A DNA stretch of 64,000 nt. It comes from Ricinus communis (taxonomy: Eukaryota > Streptophyta > Magnoliopsida > Malpighiales > Euphorbiaceae). The translations under genes were made by a program, and so were the position numbers. The notes under the pieces were generated by a model. The model was not told the DNA's origin. It made no database searches and saw only the letters and a list, made by a program, of their open reading frames with translations. The stretch lies in the NCBI RefSeq assembly GCF_019578655.1, contig NC_063265.1, forward strand, positions 20,880,285 through 20,944,284, given 5' to 3'. This document shows, in pieces, positions 13,407 to 25,032 of this stretch (the first letter of the stretch is position 1; the number at the start of each line of letters is the position of its first letter).

Positions 13407-13961
13407 ATGCCCAAATCAGAGAAGCAAGAGAACCAGCCTCCTCCAGGTTGTCCACAACAAACCCATCTCCCTGATTTCTTTCTGCAAATTTCTTTTTAAG
13501 TGTGGAAGAACTGACTTCTAATTATTCTCTTATGTTCTTTTCAAGGATACCCAACTGACACCCCAACCGCTAAGAAGAAGTGCTGCCCTAATACAAAGAA
13601 GAAAGGAGACAGAGGCTTCATTGAGGGATGGTAAGTTGGGCCCGCTTAATTTTTGTAATAAAAAACAACTACTAATTTAACTGCCTCAATAGTAAACCTG
13701 GCAAAGGATAGGTGTTTGTTTTTGGCTAGAGCTTTAAGCTACTTCTCTGTCTCATAAAAGTATTGCATCTTTCAAGGGCACTAACAGTGTTTATGGAACA
13801 TAGGGTTCATAATAAGTATCTCCAAAAGCTTCCTTCCTTCTATTACTAGGCCTAACATCTCTTTCCTTTTCATCCCCTGCTGATTAACTTTATTTGTTGT
13901 TTCTTATTGGTGCAGCCTCTTCGCTCTATGCTGCTGCTGGCTGTGTGAAGCCTGCTTCTGA
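13407..13961 (+). CDS. CYSTM (cysteine-rich transmembrane module) peptide
   Basis: Three exons: 13,407-13,446, 13,546-13,630 and 13,916-13,961, with GT-AG introns and consistent phases, giving 56 residues. The N-terminal half is polar and rich in Pro, Lys and Gln, with PPPGYPTDTP before a Lys/Cys stretch (residues 23-33). The C-terminus GCLFALCCCWLCEACF is the diagnostic CYSTM tail: a short hydrophobic helix crowded with cysteines, ending in the stop codon. Family members are small tail-anchored membrane proteins linked to stress tolerance and, in some cases, heavy-metal handling; the molecular role is not settled. An AATAAA signal lies at 14,040-14,045. The gene is convergent with GLDH. The first intron must be removed, because read-through from CCTCCTCCAG meets a stop. 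The peptide is too short and too split for a simple ORF scan. Confidence 0.9.
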
Positions 13962-14045
13962 ATTCTGACTTGTAATACCAAATAGCATAATTTCTGCAAC
14001 AGATTGCCTTTGTTTTGTTTTTCTCTATTGATGAGATATAATAAA

Positions 14046-15003
14046 ATGTAACCTTTGATTGTACTTCTCTCTTTTTATCTACATACACTGAGTTTTCGTT
14101 TCTTTGAGTTTCAATATTTACAAGTATTCAACAATTCTGAGATGGAGAAACCTGCCCTGTCTTGCTCTATATTCTGGTTCAGTTTAAAATGTTGAGCAGG
14201 AAAAGAAAACACTAAATCAAACTGGATTAACATTCAACACCGGGTTATGAACAGCAACCATGAGATTTTTATGTCAAGTAGATTTCTTCCTATCCTTGCT
14301 CCTTATTCTACTTTCTACTAGTTTCCACTCGGAGAATTTTTCAGAACAAGTTTCTATTTATTTTAAGGCCTCGCACATGAGATGCTTAAACTTACTTTCA
14401 TGTGAATCAATGTTAGGGTTGCAATGCCCAGTTAAGAACAGTACACATACTAATTGATCAGTTTCTAACCAAAAGGGTAAGGCATCTGTGCAGTATTCCT
14501 AACCATCTTAGGCACCATAAGATAAATCCAATTGGCATTCAAATCATAACGTTGTCAAGTCTGTGCACCATAACAAATGATAAATTGCCATGAAGCTGAT
14601 ACTAGAAACTATAACCATGAAATCATGCTGATTTAATTAAACATGCGAAAATACACTCACAATACAGTTAAGACATTAACACAATAATCTTATAATCCCG
14701 GTCTTCATACTGAAAAGAAAAGGTATAGGGAACTTGCAGAGAGCTGGTCCAGAATTTTCAAATTGGTTTATTAGAGTCGAGTTCTAAGGCACCTTGAGCA
14801 TAAGATAGCACCTTAAACAATTTAAACTTTTATCAGATATGACAAACTTAATAATACATCTTATTTTAGGCCAGTTTTCTAAAATTAATGTACAATCAGG
14901 AACATAGACTCGAGCATTTCACAGCAGATTGACAAAAAGATGATACACATCAATTGAAATTAATAAGAAAAAATTGACTAACCAATTGGAAAAAAGATGC
15001 TTC
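14046..15003. other. intergenic DNA between convergent CYSTM and GLDH
   Basis: This holds the 3' flank of both genes. A 65-codon plus-strand frame at 14,260-14,457 (hydrophobic start) and a minus-strand frame at 14,919-15,101 show no family resemblance; the latter overlaps the last GLDH exon in another frame. No separate gene is supported. Confidence 0.5.
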
Positions 15004-18000
15004 TCAGATGGTGTCCGATAAAGGGAACAGCTTTTCCAAAATATTATTAGAAAGGATTCTGTTGGGATCCAACTCCTTTCGTGCCTTGTTATATGCATCA
15101 ACAGGAAAACGCTTTCTTAGCCTTGCTTGGAGAGCTGCAATCTCTTCCTTGTCCTTTGGAACCTGCAAATAGTTTTGTTAATTGTCAAGAGACAACAGAG
15201 CATCTTCAATGTAACACCATTTTGCACATTTTGGTATTGTTAAAGAATTAATAAGTAAGATTTAACACTTATAATATCCCCCTATCCTCCACTCCAAAAC
15301 ACCCATAAAAGGAAATTACTGGTCATAGAGAGGCACTGGAAGATGAGAGGGCATTAAGGCAGTGAACAAATGTATTCAGCTAAAGAGAAGGTCTGGATAA
15401 TGGTTTCAGTTTTTAAATAAATACAACCATTTGATATTCCTTTAGGAAATGACGGAATTAGACATGAGATGCAAATAAAATAAAATTTAGAATAATTTAA
15501 AACACTGTAGAAGATCACTAATTTTTAGACTAGCAAACAAAATCCAAAACAGCAGATTGTACAAGATTTAACCAATACCTCGATCTTGGCCCAATGTTCA
15601 AAACAAGAATACTTGTCCCACAACTGTGCCTGTGTTAGATGTCTGTAGTGGAAGAATTCCTCTGTGATGTCCTTTCTTTGGCGAGCATCCATTGTTGGAA
15701 GATACATGATTATTCCAACCTGGCTCAAAACCAAAATAGAGTTGAGCATCATCAACAACTAAAGCCTGGCTATAACTACAAGAAATTCCAAATCTAGGAC
15801 TATTAATAGAGCTGAGGTAATATAAAATGTTTATGCTTTGCCAACTAATTATCATGTGCATGGAAAGATTTATGCAAGTTTACATACATTTGTCTAATCC
15901 TTCAGTTCAGTTCACCCCTAGAATTAAAATACTAACATAACAAACTGAGAACCATGAGATGCATGCAAGGAGCCAATATCAAATGAGTACATTCATATAC
16001 ACTCAACTTGAAGGAAGAAAAAAAGCAAGAGGGACAACATGCAAGGAGGTTTTGAAAAATGACCTTTAACCAGATGGAATAGAAGAAAAGCATCCATATA
16101 GTTGAACCCAGATGGTTTGGGATTAATGCTTAAATGAATTGAATTGAATTTTTCCTATTCATGTATTAGTTTTACATTATGTTAGGGTAAACCTTAAACT
16201 AAATCACATCAGTTACATACACAATTCTTGATTATCAGCATAATTTGGCACCTTATTTCCATTAGAAATGGCACTTTTATTCATGTTGCAACCATAGTCA
16301 TTAAAGGTGCAAGGCGCACAAAGGTGCAAAGGGGTCCTGGAGCCTAGGTGCAAGGCGCAGGCGCGCGTCTGACACACACAAGGGGCAAAAGTAAAAAGAA
16401 AAAATTTATAAATTTAAGAAAAATATTAGTACCCAAAACACATAGTAATGACAAAAAAGAAAAATTTTTAACAATAAAATTTCTAAATATAAAACACATA
16501 AGCATCCTAATCCTAGTAATATTAAAAATTTCTTAGAACACTTATAAAAGCGCAATTAATTCTCATCCACATCAATATTTTCTTCATCATCATCATCAAA
16601 TTCAAGTTGATCACTTCCAACTTCCTCATCTTCTTCATATTCTCTATCATCTTCTTCAAAATCAATTTCTTCCTCATCTCTAAGTACTAAAGGAGGGTTA
16701 GCTCTCATTTGAGAAGATGCCTTTGTCTTTCCCATTTTCTTAGGCCTAACACTTGAAGAGGAAGAGGCCTAACACTTCCTCATCTCCAAGATGCCTTTGT
16801 CTTTGCCATTTCCTTAGCCTAACTCCATTTTTTATCTTCTTTTCCTTTTTCCTTTCTTTTAATCCTTTTCTTTTAATTGAAAGAATTGGGTGTGGTAAGG
16901 CCTATTATAAGCTCTTTTTAAAACTTAAATAAAAAGCCCACTTTATTTTAAAAGTAAGTTATATATCAACAATGTTACAAAGGTGCGCCTTGAGAGTGCC
17001 TCGCCTGCAAGTCAAGGCGCACCAAAGCGCGCCTTTGTGACATCGCCCGCCTTTGGCTGGCTAAGGCGCAAGGGCATGCGCCGGTGCGCCTTGCGCCTCA
17101 GGCACGCCTTCAATAACTATGGTCGAAACCAAGTTGAATTATGAGATAATTACATCTGCTATCATGAACTTTTCAAGATGTTTACTTATAGACCCTGAAC
17201 TTCAAATCAATAATATAAATAAATTTACAATCCAAGCTTGCAAACCTTCTTATCTGTTTACCACAAATAGTTAATGAATTTAACCTTCACATGAAAAAAA
17301 AAAAATAGCATGAGAACTACCTAATATAAATATGAGAACTATCTATATTAACATTTATCCTAATATCCAAATATTTTATCTAATATTAATCATATAATAC
17401 TGCTGAACCCCTATAACAATTTTGTTAAACCAATCAATTTACTAAGAGAAATTTTCAAAAGAAGAATCAAGCAATAATGAATATTGGAATCAATTCACAC
17501 CAAACAAGGTAATAATATCATTATCCCAACAAATTATTGACAAGGTTCTAGCCAACTCATTAGTGCTAAACATATTTAATCAAACGACTTAAACGCCATT
17601 AAAAGCTTGTTACTTCTCCAATTATAGAATTGTAATTCATATAAAAAATAATGAAGTTAATTAAACGTTAGTTTAACAATATTATTAAGAAAAGGCTTTA
17701 ACAACAATAAGGAGAGAAGGAAAGAGGGTTGACCCGAAATTAGCTCCAAGCTCATTGAGCTTGAGCTCAAGTATGGAAATTTATTTTAGGTTGAGATTGG
17801 GTCAACTTTATTTTACTCTCAAACCGATTCTTGTAGTGTACTGATCCACAATGAGATCTACAAATGCCTATAGCCACAAGGCTTATTTGCTCATTCAAGA
17901 ATTTTCCCATATTATTCAATTGGAAGAAAAGAATTGGCCCAAACTCGGCTTGGAGCTCATTTAGTTCAAGCCCAATATTGGAAATCAATTTGGATTAAAA

Positions 18001-21000
18001 GTGGGATAATTTTAGACTTCAGTTTACTTACACTCTCAAGCCCGATCCATCCAGACTCATTAACACGCATACAAATACATAGCATCATGAAGCATAGAGT
18101 AGATGATCACAGATATGATCATCTAGTATATCCATGTACTCAATCCAACATTTCTTTTTATCACCAATAAAAAGGTCTAACAATTTGATGGACCAGTTGC
18201 TAGCATTAAATATCTGCAAAGATGCATATACTTGGCACGAGAACTATCTAAAATAGAGTTAAACTAAGAACTGAGCTACATATGTTTGGACAATCATGTG
18301 TAATTAGAATGACTACAATTACAGGAGAAGATTACTAGACAGACACCTGGACGGCGATATCTACGTGCTTTTAACTATACTTGTCCACGTGCAAGGATAT
18401 TTCCATAAAAATGTCATAGGAAATGTAATACAGGACATTGAAACCGTCATGCATGCAGGCCAATGGTCACATATAAAATTTTATAAGCTTTTGCATCATG
18501 ATCAAAATAGATATTTAACAGGAATGCTTTCTAGGTTTCAGTAGAAAACAACTAGTCCAAGGATGTATAGAATTACCCATGAGAATATATCGTCTTCAGC
18601 TGAGCTTGAAGCAGGACTCATGGAGCTCTGGCTGCGAGCTGTCCAGCGCTGCTCTATTGGAGCAGGTGCAGGTATTTCTTCTTTTTCTATGAGCTGCTTC
18701 AACTCTTCTATGTATTCAAGGTCTTTCATGCTAGGCTTGGAGAGGGTGCCAGCAGGGAAACAAGTTTCTGATACCCACTGTTGGCCGCCACAATCAAAGC
18801 CCAGAATTTCATCACTCCACCCCACTCTGTATCCTTCTGACTTCCTCCAGAACTCAGCCTCAGCAAGATTAACCTTTATGACATGGTCTTTGTTGAGAGG
18901 AGCAAGAGCAAGCAGTTTATCTCTTAACTCTGTGAATGAAAGTTCATTTATGTCCATTTCATCATTGTCTACAGATTTACCTGCTACTACTCCAGTCCTG
19001 CAAGCAACTGAGGTGTGCAATTAACTTACATGGACAAATGAACAAAATAACAGAAATTGCTAACAAGTGAATAAATTAAAAAAAAAGTAAAAATATAGAA
19101 GCATTTGACACCACAAGGAATTTAACTAGGAAACTAAATAACAAGAGATATCCATATCTATATAACTTCCTGAAACAATTGGTCGGTCAACCAAACCAAA
19201 ATTAGATCCCAATAGCCTCCAAAATCACTTTGCTCTTCTTGTTCTTTTATCCTTAATGTTTTTTCTCTTACCATTTTCTTTTTGTTGAGAAAGCCATCAG
19301 AATTTATCCCCCTATACATAGTGCTATTCTTATTTTACTTCCCACGGACACTAAATTTGTCAACAAATATTCTATCACGTTGTATGTTATATTTGTTGCA
19401 TAAAGATCTACTCAACATATAGGCTAAATTTAATTGTATCTTCAAGCCATAGGTAGAATGTCAGTTTCAATGCCAAATAAACCAAAGATATTCAAATAAT
19501 GAAGTAAAACTGTATAATATAGTATATGAGCAAGATATAAAGCAGAAGAGCAAGCAACTTTAGAAAACCCCTCACCATGATAAATAATTTTAAGATAATT
19601 CTTGGTGCCTTGACTGCCTAATGGTTAACTAAAATGACCTTTTCACTCAAACTAAAGATAACGAGCAGAGGAACGAAGTCTAAAGAAAGAAATTATAAAG
19701 GATACAAGAGTTTAGCTCTGCTGAGTTCTAAACAGCCCAGAACAAGTACCTTTGCCAATTCCTTCTCTTGATTTAGCCACCGGTAGCATGTTGGATATAT
19801 AGCCATATGGTTTTGATAAATCCATACATGCATATAATAGTATTACATAAAATGCACTATCATTGGCAGTTAGGTCCACATGAAGTAACCAACCTAACAC
19901 ACTGGATGAACACGTATAAATGTATATCATGATGCTTTAAAAAGACTGATAATAGCTCTACCTGTACTTTTCAAGAGACTCCTTGTAAAGGTCACGAACA
20001 TGCTGTATAGCCTCATCTTGACTATATTTGGGTTTGAATTTTGGTGGACCCTTCCATTTTGAAACAGGGTTGCATGTCACAACCACAACACTGTCGGTGT
20101 ATGGGATATATAGGTATTTCACATGCTTATTCTCAGATAGCAACTTCCTGCAACAGGAAAAGTACATGGATCTTAATTTTCAACTCCAAAGAAACAACTA
20201 TAACCTCAGATAAAGATTATTTTATTTCAAAAATGCAAGCAAACATTATACTCCAAAACCAACTATGAAGTGATTGGTGTACTTCCCATCAGTTTCACCC
20301 TGAAATAGAGGCGATGTTGCATCTTAGACTAATAAATCAACAGCTAAACTTCAGATAGAAGAATGCTCATGTGGTCATCCTAACAGCAGCACTTGTTTTA
20401 ACTATCTAATAGATTTTGCTAGAAATAGAGGATGCAAAACCACCTTTAAATTTTTCAACACGACGCATAATCTTAAATATCTACTTTCTTTAGTCTTGAT
20501 ACAAAGCTTCAATCATGCCCTAGATCTGATAACTTGAGCAAAACGCTTACTTGTGATTTTTCTTGATATCTTTCATGTTTGAGATATAAGTATGCTCTAC
20601 GAGCTCTTGCCTCTCAACACATTGTAAGGTAACTTCAGCAACCACTCCAAGGCCCCCAAGACCACAGCGAGCTAGATAAAATAGTTCTGGATCTTTCTCT
20701 TTTGAAATCTCAATTGTTCCTTTGGCAGGAGTAACCAGTTTCATGCTGATGACCTGCTCATCAATAGGTGGCAACCTTGCACCAGTGCCATGTGCGCCCA
20801 CCTAAAGAGAAGCAAACAAACACATGAACAAGTAAAATTCAAATTAATAAGTAGGAAGGCATGTTCCACACCAATTCTCATTCCCGCACAATGTTAGTGC
20901 AGTTAGATATTCAGTTTTTCATTTTATATACCATTAAACCATGAACTACTAGGGACGCCCATAATTAATTGATGCATATCAAATATGACCACTCTCTTTT

Positions 21001-21867
21001 GGCTAACCAGTTGAGCTTTCCCATTAAAGGTATAGTCTTTTGCAAGAATCAAACCTTTTTTTTTTTTTAATTCTTTAAATTGAGGTATCTTCCAATTCCT
21101 AAACTTTAGCAATACATTAAATTCCTAAAACATAAGGAATATAAAGTAGAACAAAAGATGAAACTTTTCCCATCATCAGATACGTTAATATCCTCTCCGA
21201 CAAAAAAAAATACCTGAATAATACCACCAATCTGTTGCTCTCTAATTGAAGCAAAATTCTGCAAAGTAATGCCAAAATCTTTAATCCCATCAACTAACTC
21301 TTGAACCCTAATCCCAGCTTCAACTCTAACTCTCTTCTTCTCTTGATCAACCTCCAAAACCTTATCCATCAAACCCAAATTCACCATACCACCACGTGCT
21401 AGCCCAATCCCATTAGGAGACAACCCAGAACCAACAGGTCGAATCTTAGCCCGTTTCTCATTAGAATCCTTAACCAACTCCTCCAATTGGTGAAGGTCCT
21501 CAGGCTGGTGAAAATCCCGTGTCTGGACCTCGTGGGTCCCGCTCCAATTAGAGACAGTGTGGAGGTCTTCTGGTAATGGAGCGTAGCGAAAGATTTGAGC
21601 TTTTTTGTGTTTGGCAGTGTCAGAGAAAGGAAAGGAGTAGTACGTGGCTGCTCCTGAGAATAGGAGAAGTGCTGTGTACCCCAGATACTTACGGAGCTCT
21701 GCATCTGATAATGATGATGACGATGATGTTGATGATGTTGATGATGTTGATGACGTTGATAATGTGCGTGCCGGGTTAAATGGGTGCTTCAAAGTGGAGG
21801 AGCTGTTGAGAGGTTTACTAGCGTGGTGATGGTGGAGAGAACGTCTGAGAGACAGGAATCTCAACAT
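15004..21867 (-). CDS. GLDH: L-galactono-1,4-lactone dehydrogenase, mitochondrial
   Basis: Six exons on the minus strand: 21,867-21,214; 20,801-20,551; 20,147-19,962; 18,997-18,577; 15,719-15,579; 15,162-15,004. All junctions are GT-AG with matching phases and give 603 residues, close to the usual size of about 600. The enzyme oxidises L-galactono-1,4-lactone to ascorbate, the last step of plant vitamin C synthesis, passing electrons to cytochrome c at the inner mitochondrial membrane; the family also assists complex I assembly. Visible parts: a Ser/His/Arg-rich transit peptide (1-60), a hydrophobic segment LGYTALLLFSGAATYYSF (62-79), the FAD-binding loop PVGSGLSPNG (144-153), and a C-terminal HWAK motif (546-549). 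The start MLRFLSLRRS matches the family; an in-frame ATG 30 codons upstream (21,957) is also open. Intron 4 is long (2.86 kb) and holds a transposon. Confidence 0.96.
16291..17123. mobile_element. hAT-like non-autonomous element in GLDH intron 4
   Basis: The ends are inverted: ACCATAGTCATTAAAGG at left and, inverted, ACCATAGTTATTGAAGG at right. Just inside are GC-rich arrays of GGCGC/GCGCC motifs (16,307-16,370 and 16,981-17,110), in sharp contrast to the AT-rich core. The core (16,560-16,790) read on the minus strand gives an acidic Asp/Glu-rich stretch following MGKTKASSQMRANPP, resembling the acidic tail after the dimerisation domain of hAT-type transposases. I infer a hAT-derived deletion product. 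No clean 8-bp target duplication was found, so the class remains provisional. Confidence 0.55.
17717..18047 (+). repeat. imperfect tandem duplication in GLDH intron 4
   Basis: Two diverged copies of about 115-125 bp, at 17,717-17,830 and 17,921-18,047, share the order: GACCC/GCCCA start, GAGCTCA block, TATTGGAAAT-like middle and ACTCTCAA(A/G)CC end. Both are intronic. A short open frame on each strand spans the copies but has no recognisable domain. Confidence 0.5.
21705..21763 (-). repeat. trinucleotide/9-bp minisatellite in GLDH transit peptide
   Basis: On the plus strand, repeats of GAT and the 9-mer GATGTTGAT occur; on the coding strand they encode the run STSSTSSTSSTSSSSS (residues 37-52) of the mitochondrial presequence. 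Length changes in steps of three bases would keep the frame. The repeat lies in a part of the protein removed on import, so it is probably tolerated. Confidence 0.75.
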
Positions 21868-22006
21868 TTTCTCTTCTTTTCTGGAGCAGTGGGTGGGCAG
21901 TGAATGAGTGGAAAAAATAGAGAGCGAGAGGGGTTTTGTGTGGTTTTTTGGAATCATTCTGCGACAGTGACCGAGCGTTGCTAATTGTTTTGAGTTTTAC
22001 GGACAA

Positions 22007-23156
22007 AGCAAAGGATCAAATACCTCTTAAAAGACATTTAAATCTAAATCTAACCTAGTCAAAAAGTTTATTTATATTTAGATGAAGGCAAGTGATAATC
22101 TTATTAGACAAATAATAAATTAATAATAGTAATTTAACTTTTTTATTTTAATGCTTAAATTTCAATTAAAACTAACACATCAAACTTCATTTGCAAATCA
22201 AGCTATAGTGTTTTCATCTTCAATTAATAGGCTTTTCCTTTTAATTTATCAATTTTTATCATTGTGAATACTATTATTTTCATTCAATACCAAATTTTAA
22301 TACTAGAGTCAATTACAAAATTCTCTCTTACTGTAATCGGTTAATACCTCTCGCAGCTCATTCAGTGTTATAATAAAGAAATCGAACTTACCTATTAGTA
22401 TACAAGCAACAATAAAAAAGGATATCGTTCTTAATTATGCAACATATATTTTTAAATTTTTAAAAATTGTAAATATTTTGTATATAGATCTTATTTTAGA
22501 TTTTTTATATGATAATAAGAATATTTTCATCTAAATAAAAAGGAGTTGAGAGTTAATATTAGAAATAAGTGTGAGCTCAAAATTGTTACTAGAGATATTT
22601 AGTTTTTTAAGAGATTTGTTTTTTTAAGTTGTATTAGTTTGATATTTTTGTATATGAAATTGTATTAGTTTTATATTTTTGTATATGAGATTTTTAAAAT
22701 CTTTTATTATTATGGTGTAATGCTAAGGTAGCTTGAGGTAGTTATTATGGTCGGTATGCATATGAACTATTTTTTTTATTTTCTCAAAACAATTAAATTA
22801 AAAAAATGATAAATAATTTAGTATTTTCTAATTTATATTTTTAATAACTGAGTTAAGCACATGATTTTGGGTTATTATTTAGATTAATAATTAATCCTTA
22901 AATGTAAATTATGGACTCATTTGCTAAAAAAAAATAAAATTGAACTTATTTGCCTATTGATATAAATTCGGAAGGGGAATTGACCCCTTATCCTTTATTT
23001 ATCTCATTTCACTGATGTGGTCATAGCACTATAAGAAATGTTGATTTAATGTTAAAAAAAAAATTTAAAGAAAACGATTTAAGAAAAGTAGATAAAAAGC
23101 AAAAGGTAAAAATTATGAGCTAATGATCGTTTGAGCTAACTTTACGTGTATTAGTC
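22007..23156. other. AT-rich intergenic DNA upstream of GLDH
   Basis: The first few hundred bases presumably include the GLDH promoter (minus strand), but no clear TATA or other element stands out. The rest is AT-rich with no coding signal. Confidence 0.45.
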
Positions 23157-23791
23157 GTTTACTCGTGTGTTATACTATCGTTATTGTTATTTTAATTATA
23201 AAATTAAATTTATAGATTTAATTTAATAAATATATTTAATATTTAATATTAATTTATAATATTTTAAAAAATAATAACAAACTAACTATTTTTAAATATC
23301 TTTAATTTTTTTAAAATTCTATTAATATAATAATATGAAAATTATCTTAAAAGTATTTATTAATTTAATTCTAATATTATATAAATTAATATTATCAATA
23401 TAAGTGATATTACTATTTTTTAGAATTAGAAATTATTATATATAATATTAATTTATTAGTAAATATAATATTTAAAGATATTATTTTTTATAATTAAAAT
23501 TATTATTTAATTATAAAATTAATTTGTTAGTTAATATATTATTAAAATATAATTAATATATTTATTAGAATAATTATTATTTAATTAAGAATTTAATTAA
23601 TTATTAATATATTATTTCTTAAAATTAAAATTAGTGTTTAATTAGGAATATAACTTATTAATTAATAAATTATTAGAAAAAATCATAAAATTATACATAA
23701 GCTTGAACTTTATATGTCAAAATATATACATATGTCAAAATAAAAATTTATGTGTCAAAAATTAAACATACATGTCAAAAAAAATTTAAAA

Positions 23792-23848
<57 letters not shown>
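23157..23848 (+). repeat. AT-rich 0.7-kb direct repeat, copy 1, with (TA)26 end
   Basis: Aligns over its whole length with 24,176-24,902 in the same orientation, with many substitutions and indels. Shared landmarks are a CGTGT...TCACG or ATCG-like start followed by GTTATTTTAATTATAAAATTAA, a TGTTTAATTAGGAA block, and a run of spaced TGTCAAAA motifs near the end. It closes with an uninterrupted (TA)26 at 23,797-23,848. It has no coding capacity; the family is unknown to me. Confidence 0.65.
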
Positions 23849-23851
<3 letters not shown>

Positions 23852-24175
23852 TTTAGATTTGAAATGGTAAGTTTCAAATTTATGAATCTCAAAAATTTTA
23901 ATTTAGTATATTTTAAATACTCATTTAATATAAATTTATGTAATTTCTGTTTAAAAATATTTAATTCAGAAACAAATATATAATTGCAGATTTGGATAAT
24001 AAAACTAGATATATAATATAAATCATAAACTCAAAGGCAACATTTTTATAATCTAACACGTGGATGTTATTTATTCCACAAAGTAGGTGTAGGATGAGCA
24101 GCATACGATCCACTCTCGAGGCTCAAGGAGTTTCGCTTTGTTGGAAGTTTTTAGACTATGAATTAAAGAAAATTA

Positions 24176-24871
24176 ACCATTTATCCGTGTTTTTCACGAT
24201 TGTTACTATTATTTTGATTATAAAATTAAGTTGATAGATACAATTTAATAAATTTTTTAATATTTAATATTAATTTTTAAAATTTTTAAAAAATAATAAT
24301 AAACTAACTATTTCTAAATATTTTTAATTTTTTTTTAAATTTTAAAATTTTAGTAATGCATGATATAAAAATTATTTTAAAAAATATTTATTAATTAATT
24401 TTAATATAATATTAATTAATATCTTAATATAATTGATTTACTATTTTTAGAATAAAAAATCTATTATATAATTAAAAGTTAACTTATTATTTAATATAAT
24501 ATTAAAAATATAATTTAAAATGTTATTTTCTAAACTTAAAAAATAAAAAATTAATTTATTAATTCATATAATATTAAAATATAATTAAATATACTCTTTT
24601 ATAGGATAAGTTAGTATAATTATCCGATTAGAAAACTATTTATTAGTTAATATTATATTAAAATATATTTAATATGTTATTTTTTTTATTAGAGTCCGTG
24701 TTTAATTAGGAACATAACTTACTAATCAATCAATTAATAGAAAAACTATTAAATTGCACATAGGCTTAAATCATATATGTCAAAAATAATACATGTCAAA
24801 ATAAATAAAAAGCATGTGTCAAAAAATTAAACACGCATGTCAAACAAAATTTAAATCTCAAATATTAATAA

Positions 24872-24902
<31 letters not shown>
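24176..24902 (+). repeat. AT-rich 0.7-kb direct repeat, copy 2, with (TA)13 end
   Basis: Second copy of the repeat at 23,157-23,848. Its start contains the small palindrome CCGTGTTTTTCACG, and its end has the same series of TGTCAAAA motifs before (TA)13 at 24,877-24,902. The about 330 bp between the copies (23,849-24,175) is not part of the repeat. Confidence 0.65.
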
Positions 24903-24911
<9 letters not shown>

Positions 24912-24968
24912 TGCATGACATCTTCTAAGTATTGAATGAAAGTCCACATCCCCATTAACTCCGTATAC

Positions 24969-25032
24969 TCTCAAATTCCCTTTCTTTGATGTGAGAGCTG
25001 TCTCAAATTGCCTTTCTTTGATGTGAGAGCTG
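24969..25032 (+). repeat. 32-bp tandem duplication
   Basis: Two adjacent 32-bp units (24,969-25,000 and 25,001-25,032) differ by a single base. The near-identity suggests a recent local duplication. No coding function is seen. Confidence 0.8.

Noticed and set aside
13870..14088. 72-codon minus-strand frame over CYSTM exon 3
   Set aside because: It is antisense to the last CYSTM exon and its 3' untranslated region; no independent support.
18563..19024. Long plus-strand open frame (153 codons) and the full 160-codon minus-strand frame
   Set aside because: The plus-strand frame is the shadow of GLDH exon 4. The minus-strand frame is real only between 18,997 and 18,577; its ends read into introns.
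23038..23050. CACTATAAGAAA, resembling a CACTA terminus
   Set aside because: No matching inverted end, subterminal repeats or transposase relic follows, so a chance match in AT-rich DNA is more likely.
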